Shown: one piece after another, positions 58,171 to 64,000 of the stretch
How positions within the stretch are numbered: position 1 is the stretch's first letter
How the letters are laid out: each line of letters opens with the position of its first letter
Assembly: GCF_000699445.3 (NCBI RefSeq)
Contig: NC_067196.1
Location: forward strand, 29,653,116-29,717,115
Source: Schistosoma haematobium
Lineage: Eukaryota; Platyhelminthes; Trematoda; Strigeidida; Schistosomatidae
Length of the DNA stretch: 64,000 bases
Reading direction: 5' to 3'
The notes under the pieces: generated by a model
Told to the model about the DNA's origin: nothing
The model's input: only the letters and a program-made list of their open reading frames with translations
The model's database searches: none
Made by a program: the position numbers and the translations under genes

Positions 58171-61100
58171 GGATCGCATGTATGACATTAATCAGTAGAC
58201 GATGTCTTATAATTAGATTTCCGTGATGTCTGTTTCATAGCTAATCATCGGTCAGAACTAGATCTCAACGCTTTACGGTGCTTTGTGGAGATTGGATTCC
58301 TCCCGAAAGTAAATTTCACCAGGAACACGTAGTAGTTAGGAAAAATTCTCTTCAATTAGTATACCTGCTCAATAAATAAAAACCGAATGTCCAATGCATT
58401 TATCAGTTCAATTAACCAGGTAAAAGCTATATAACACACAAAGATTTTCCAACTACTTATTTTATTTAGTAATATATTTAGGGGATTGTGAAATATACTT
58501 CAATGGATTAAAGATAACAACCCACAGAATCTTTTTAGTTAGTTGTAAAAAGAAATTAAAAGATGAGTCATAAAATAAAATGGGTGTTAAATTTGAATAT
58601 ATACTGAAAACATAAAATGTCTAACACATCCACATATCCTGCTGAATTCATATTGGTCACTATTATCTCATTAACTGTATTTGAATTTTCCCACTCACAC
58701 ATTTTAACTAAATCATAAAAAACCAATCACCATTTATTTTGTTAGTCGATTTGATACTTTTTATTCTGTTGTTTGTTGAATATATGTAAACATGTGTAAG
58801 TAATTTCTTTATTGGTTTTTCTCTTCAGTTTTCTATTTTTCTCTCACTTCTACTTTGTTTCGTTTCCCGACAGGTGTTGTTTACAGTGTTTTGTCTTTGA
58901 TTCTGTACTCTGTGTTTTTGCTCCCCATCTTGTTTGTGCATTCTCTCATCTGCTTGTGTACATTTCTTTTTTATAACATGAATCGAGACACTGTCGGTGT
59001 TCCATTTCTGTTATCTTGTCTCTTTTCATTTCCTTCTTCCCTCTCTCCATATATTGTAAAATACTGTTCACACATGAATAATGACATCTGTTTATAATTA
59101 AGTGTTGATTGCATAAGTAGTTACGAATGTCTATTAAGAAAACAAAGTGTAGTGTGTAGCGTAGCGTAATTATGTAGATGATAAACCAATTACTTTGTTG
59201 AGGTGGCAGGTAGAACACAAACAACATACATTGAGTTTTGTTATATTTAATGGACTACGTATAAGTGTACGGTTCATTCTAAAATATCAACGATTTGTTC
59301 GTATAGTAGAGGTATAGGGAAATGTTTCTATGTGAGGCTTAATGATACCACCCAGTTATCGAGATCAGAGTGACCAGTTGGTAATTTGAATTCACATCCC
59401 ACTTGGTTTAGTGTGAAATCCAATTAATAAGTAGGTTGATTGCTTTTAAATTGAAATGCACATGCAATTCAAAACCTACTGAACAGCATAACATCTATCA
59501 GAAATCTTGAATGATAATCCGACGAGATGAGGATCATTTATTGATAATAGAATGTATGGAGTATCAGACAGAATTTTTTTGCTTCAGATACTGAATAATG
59601 TTAAGAATTTCAGTTATTACTATTGAATTTAAGTTATCATACTAACGAAGAGTAGGAAATATATCCTCAGTGTATTTATTGATGGATGGATAAAGAGACA
59701 GATATCTTTCAACTTGATAATATGATTCCATTCTTTCATCTTCTTCATTCAACAAATCATCGAACAGCTACTTCAACCAAGTTCGAGACTATAGACTAAC
59801 ATGAATCCCAAACTAAGAAAATAGTTGTCTACTGATCCCTAGTTTTCCATTTGTTTTCTAATAGATAGAATGTTTACTTTAAATCTATATGATAACTCTA
59901 GAATTGTACTGGTTGATGGTAAAACATAAGTCAATGACAAAATCTATGATCAACAATAAGTTGGTCGAATGAAAACTTATCAAGGCATTTTGAGTATTAT
60001 TAGAACAATCAGTTTTTGTCGACATACATATCGAATACTATGAAATTCTTTATTGCATTATGATATGAGTACGAGATTGTAGTGTCCACAGAATGGACCA
60101 TTAGTTCAAGTTGGTCTAGGTTTTAGATTTGGCCTTCGTCAATGTACTAATGACCTTTTTCTTTGTAGTTCAATGTTCCTTCACTGGTCAACCTGAGATG
60201 GATGCATTTATTTTTTGTTTTTTAATAGCTAACAGATCAATCACTTAACAAGACAACTCATAAAGCTGGGAGAATGAAGCTTAACACACAATGAACAAAA
60301 TATTGTTCAAACTAATCATTCTATAATTTAATCTCTTGTAATTCATTGTTTACATTGACGAAATTTATTACTTATCATCTATAAAAGTAACAAATTAAGA
60401 CCACTTGAAAACACGTAGATTGTAGAAAGAATTCGATGTGTTTTACTCATTACTTACACTGAATACTTTGATTGCTCTGAGTGAGTGATTGCTTGGCATT
60501 ACCAAATCATCTATCATTATATCCCAATAAAATTATACTATTATGTGTCAGATTGTTAGCCATCAAATCGATTAGGTTAATGTCATCTTCATAACAAAGA
60601 AGGTGAAGCAACTTTTCTCCAGCTATCTAATTTTTATACAAAACAGATCGAGCATATCAAATTGTCATCAAAACACTTTCTATCTCGTTTTGAAAATTCA
60701 GCGAATTGAATGATCAATTCTAATAGACTAAATTTCAGCCACATAAGAAGTCTGGAGATTGGTAAAAGCCTCACTGAGTATCATGTGAGAATAAGGTACA
60801 TTTGAATGAATTCTTCGAATATACATCGTGTTTTTGGTAACGTACTGCTTTACCGTACTCAGTTTCACAATCCATGTCTTAAGTGTTCGCAAGTTAACCC
60901 CCTATAAACATGACGGTAAACGAAATTGAGAAAAAAGAAACCACAGAGAAACATCCATTTAATCCTACACAATTTTCGAAAGGAATCTCAATTGATATCA
61001 GTCTACCACTTCTAAACTAATCTTGTATCATTCTTTTTTGATGTAGGTCAATCTCAATGTTATATTACATGAAATCATGTATTAGTTTTATGTCATTTGT

Positions 61101-61880
61101 AACAAATGTGTGTTAAATGTTTATTTTAGTTTAGAAGTTAATATTTACTTTAGTTTTTAAAGCATAAAACTTTTCACCTTCATACACTTTGCACATTACA
61201 TTTAAATAACTTAAGAGTAAATAATTCCAATGAACATGTTCAATTGATCCTATACTTTGACCAGTAATAAAGTGAGATTATAACAATTTTTCAGCTGTAA
61301 AAATAACAGTGTCCAACTATATGTATGTATACATTAGTGAACTGATTATAACATTGTTTGTTTAATAATTCATGTTTAATTCGTTTGTGACTGCGTTTTT
61401 TGCTTTGTTCAGGAAAACAAATATATCATAGGTGACTGGTTCGGCTTTTCTGTAGTGAATTTATTCATACGTCTTGATATGTACTGGGAAACAACGTTGA
61501 AGCAGTTGATAACCCTAATATGTCACCAATGTCGGAGGTGGAAATGGAATTGTTGAACAAATTGAGACGAATCGAAAGAAGTGCTGAAGTTTGAAATATT
61601 CATGGCGAGATTATAATTTATGGACGATGTTTGAATGAATGTTAAGTGATCTTGAGAAATTTCGGTCAATCAGGAGACAGTCGTACGTGATCATTGGGTA
61701 CTGAAATAGGCGCCGTAACCTTGGAATCACTCAGGCGCTTCTGACTGACTCGTCCATAGTTTCTAGTCTCGCCTACTGATCTTCGAAAATCCTCATGGCC
61801 AAAGACAGTCAGATGAACTAAACTTTATGCTTGAAAGGAACAAGACATCTCAAAGTAGATGGTTCTAATAAATTCTACTT
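58171..61880. other. No gene recognised, SINE scrap
   Basis: Mostly AT-rich. A T-rich strand at 58800-59100 gives overlapping open frames on both strands without a product. Near 59340-59440 the minus strand resembles the tail of the arm SINE (GGGTGGTATCAT). Confidence 0.35.
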
Positions 61881-62038
61881 CAAAAACAATGAATATTTGA
61901 GTGAACCATATTTTTTTAATTACTTCATCTCCACGCTCTACAGTTACAAGTCCAGAATTATTGTGATAACTTATAACTGTAGAGCTTAATGATGAAGTCA
62001 ACGAAAACAATTGTTCGCTCAAATATCATTTGTTTTTG
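61881..62038. mobile_element. 158-bp fold-back element related to 42052-42839
   Basis: The left half (AATGAATATTTGAGTGAAC ... CTCTACAGTTACAAGTCC) is the imperfect inverse of the right half (AACTTATAACTGTAGAGCTT ... TTGTTCGCTCAAATATCATT), with only about 10 nt between them. The sequence matches the terminal repeats of the 788-bp element. The flanks AATTCTACTT (left) and AATTTCTACTT (right) look like a target-site duplication. Confidence 0.8.
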
Positions 62039-63589
62039 GAATTTCTACTTTATCAACTGTCAACCGCTATGATACGAAATATTGTAGGCATACGTAAGTC
62101 AAATAGAAAAATTTAAATTTGCTTTTGAATAAGCTAACTTTTCTCCATGTATTCATTATATTATAATCAGCTCCTAACCTCTAGAATGATTCTACTATGG
62201 CTTTCTGAATTCAAACACCATTGTATAATAACGGTTACCTAAGTGATTAATTAACGAAGCTAAGCCACTACACTCGTACAGTTGTTCAACTCTGAGAAAA
62301 ATGGAATTTTCATCAAGACAATGTGTAAATTAGAGTAAATCAAGATAGTAGTGACCTCATCCCTCAATCTCTGTTCTGATATGGTGTATACCGGGAAGGT
62401 TTCAAGTGGTAGTCTTTCACTACAGTTTATATATATGCAATATTTTTACAGATAATTCTTGTTGCAATTAAATGTCTATTAAAGTAGAGTTGAGAATTGG
62501 TGAATATTTGTACAATCACATTCATTCTCCCCTTTCATTCTTCAGATTTGCAAACTTATGATTCTTACCACGAATAGTAAGCTTATCTTCGAACCATTAG
62601 ATTTATCATTGAACGTTTTACTTCTATCAGTATAATGCCTACTGACAACAGATTTTATGATGCCAATAATCATCAGTGAGTGGTTAGAAGCGATCAATGA
62701 TGATCTGCATTAAATATGAAGTTAAAACAATATGATGTTTTTACTTTAGATCATAAGAGGATTTAGAATTGAAAAATGCTGAAGGGGTTTGTTACAATAA
62801 GATAAAACCACTGTGCAGTAATTTATAAGTCTTTCTGTCTATCCATCTGTACATCGTGTAGAAATCATTTATTTAAATTGAGAAACATTCCGAAATGTGT
62901 CATCTGTATTTTTTGAGAAATTAATTTATTTACAGAAGCATTTTGTCTAAGTAACATTTCATCTGATTCTTGAATGCTGACAGAAGTAAATGTTATTGCT
63001 ATATTTGAAGAGATTACGAGTTCACCTAATCTGAGAACGGAACGAAAACTCTGTGACACCATGACCGATAAGCTGGTTGTTCCGACGCACCCCAGTCCCG
63101 CGAACTAGGGAGAGAAGTCCAAGATCGGAATAAGGAAATATATTCCACAAGCAGCCAGAAGCACGAACAACAACAAACACAAATCAAGCGTATATATACA
63201 GTATAAGAATGTCCTTGGGAAGCGTTACAAAACAGCATACTGAAAGATACGACGATCCAATAGAGTTTAAGATCCTCCGAAGTGGGAAATACTAGATGAA
63301 GGTGAAAATGGGTGCTTTTGGCGCGAAAACAAAAGTTAAAACTTTTAAAATGGAATTGCGAAATTAAGGCATTTACCAATTGAGCTTTGGGGATCTAATA
63401 TCCCTAACAGTTATGTCAAAAAATCAGTAATAGTAATAATGGTAATTTGGGATGAATTTTAAACTTGTATATGCTAATGGTATTTTGTTTTGATAAAATG
63501 TACTTACACCGAGGTAATTGCATTTTGACTGAAACAACAAAGTACGAACCACTGAAATGGAACTTGGCGCCATAATGTTAATGCAAATG
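62039..63589. other. No gene recognised, possible repeat at 63020-63400
   Basis: AT-rich up to about 63000. At 63020-63400 the GC content rises and the sequence looks like an insertion of a dispersed repeat (CCCGCGAACTAGGGAGAGAA, GGCGCGAAAACAAAAG). I cannot name its family. Confidence 0.4.
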
Positions 63590-63780
63590 ATTTATCATTG
63601 ATTAGTGACCGATGTCATATTTGTCTAGTTCTTTAGTGCTGCTCTAAATCTATCAACCAAGTTTCGATACGCCCACTGATCGAATTAACTCAAAATCGAG
63701 TTCATTAGGGATTAAATAAACATGACACTAGTCACTATTTAGTGATCACCCAATTGCTAATATCTCAGTTCTACAAGAGA
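63590..63780 (+). repeat. Dispersed repeat family D, copy 3
   Basis: TTAGTGACCGATGTCATATT, GTCTAGTTCTTTAGTGCTGC and TCTATCAACCAAGTTTCGAT match in order the copies at 48718 and 49600. Confidence 0.5.
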
Positions 63781-64000
63781 ACAGCTCATTGGAAATGTTT
63801 CATACTGGGAAGCTGGTTGGTGCCGGTTTGAATTCCACAGGGAACATTAATCACTTCAGGTTTCCAGACACGCCTTGCTGACAAGCGCCAACTGTCAGGA
63901 AACCCGGGCTTAGGGTTTCCGGCAAATGAATTTCAACCACCTAACACAATTTTGTTATGTAAGCTATAAGACCAATTTGTTGTGGTTTCAACTTAATGTG
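63781..64000. other. Probably repeat continuation to window end
   Basis: GC-richer than its surroundings, with GGGTTTCCGGCAAATGAATT; similar strings (GGATTTCCTGCTAATTCCCT) occur near 49976 after family D copy 2. It may be the 3' part of family D. Confidence 0.35.

Noticed and set aside
58855..59227. Hydrophobic frame that could be a membrane protein
   Set aside because: It is a T-rich strand giving phenylalanine and leucine codons; the opposite strand is also open and there are no splice sites.
1..64000. CRISPR arrays, operons, bacterial promoters, rRNA genes
   Set aside because: Nothing of this kind is visible; introns, SINEs and LINEs show the DNA is animal nuclear.

Overview
The window looks like nuclear DNA of a trematode flatworm, most likely a blood fluke (Schistosoma). 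It is AT-rich, sparsely genic and full of decayed retroelements. Schistosome-type signs are RTE-like LINE tails, a Penelope-like element with a GIY-YIG domain, tRNA-derived SINEs, decayed hammerhead-ribozyme SINEs and a 39-nt intron. There are no bacterial, viral or CRISPR features. Genes were read as exons by joining reading frames across GT...AG introns by eye; nothing was checked against a database.

Region 1 (1-16642) is a large inverted repeat. The left arm (1-2780) and right arm (13863-16642) are mirror copies; every matched pair of positions I compared sums to 16643. They flank an 11,082-bp spacer. The right arm completes a convincing nuclear gene for mitochondrial ribosomal protein L43 (MRPL43). 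Exon 1 (11801-11931) lies in the spacer and exons 2 and 3 (15026-15132, 15172-15494) lie in the arm. The left arm has a second, exon-1-less copy on the minus strand. Because exon 1 sits between two copies of the rest of the gene, flipping the spacer would rebuild the same gene on the other strand. A 183-bp copy of arm sequence is stitched onto the inner end of the left arm. The spacer also holds two LINE relics, a pair of diverged direct repeats and several GC-richer repeats.

Region 2 (19430-22501, minus) is a gene of unknown function. Three exons join in phase: 22368-22501, 20001-20805 and 19430-19911. Plus-strand fragments at 24265-24384, 30646-30907 and 32084-32333 look like a terminal exon, a frameshifted relic and an internal exon of unidentified proteins.

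Region 3 (about 23.1-37 kb) carries hammerhead-type SINE relics, a CR1-like LINE tail and an RTE-like relic (28610-29390). That relic shares a nearly identical internal tract, dead mutations included, with the one at 6190-7330.

Region 4 (about 37-50 kb) is mostly empty. It contains a 788-bp element with 121-bp terminal inverted repeats (42052-42839); a 158-bp fold-back relative lies at 61881-62038.

Region 5 (50454-50937, minus) is a first coding exon with a signal peptide. It ends in a segment resembling the start of the FGF beta-trefoil core, with its splice donor at the place where FGF genes are usually interrupted. This is a candidate secreted FGF-like ligand.

Region 6 (53.4-64 kb) is a mobile-element graveyard: a hammerhead SINE, two RTE-like relics, a Penelope-like relic, a tRNA-like SINE and unclassified repeats.
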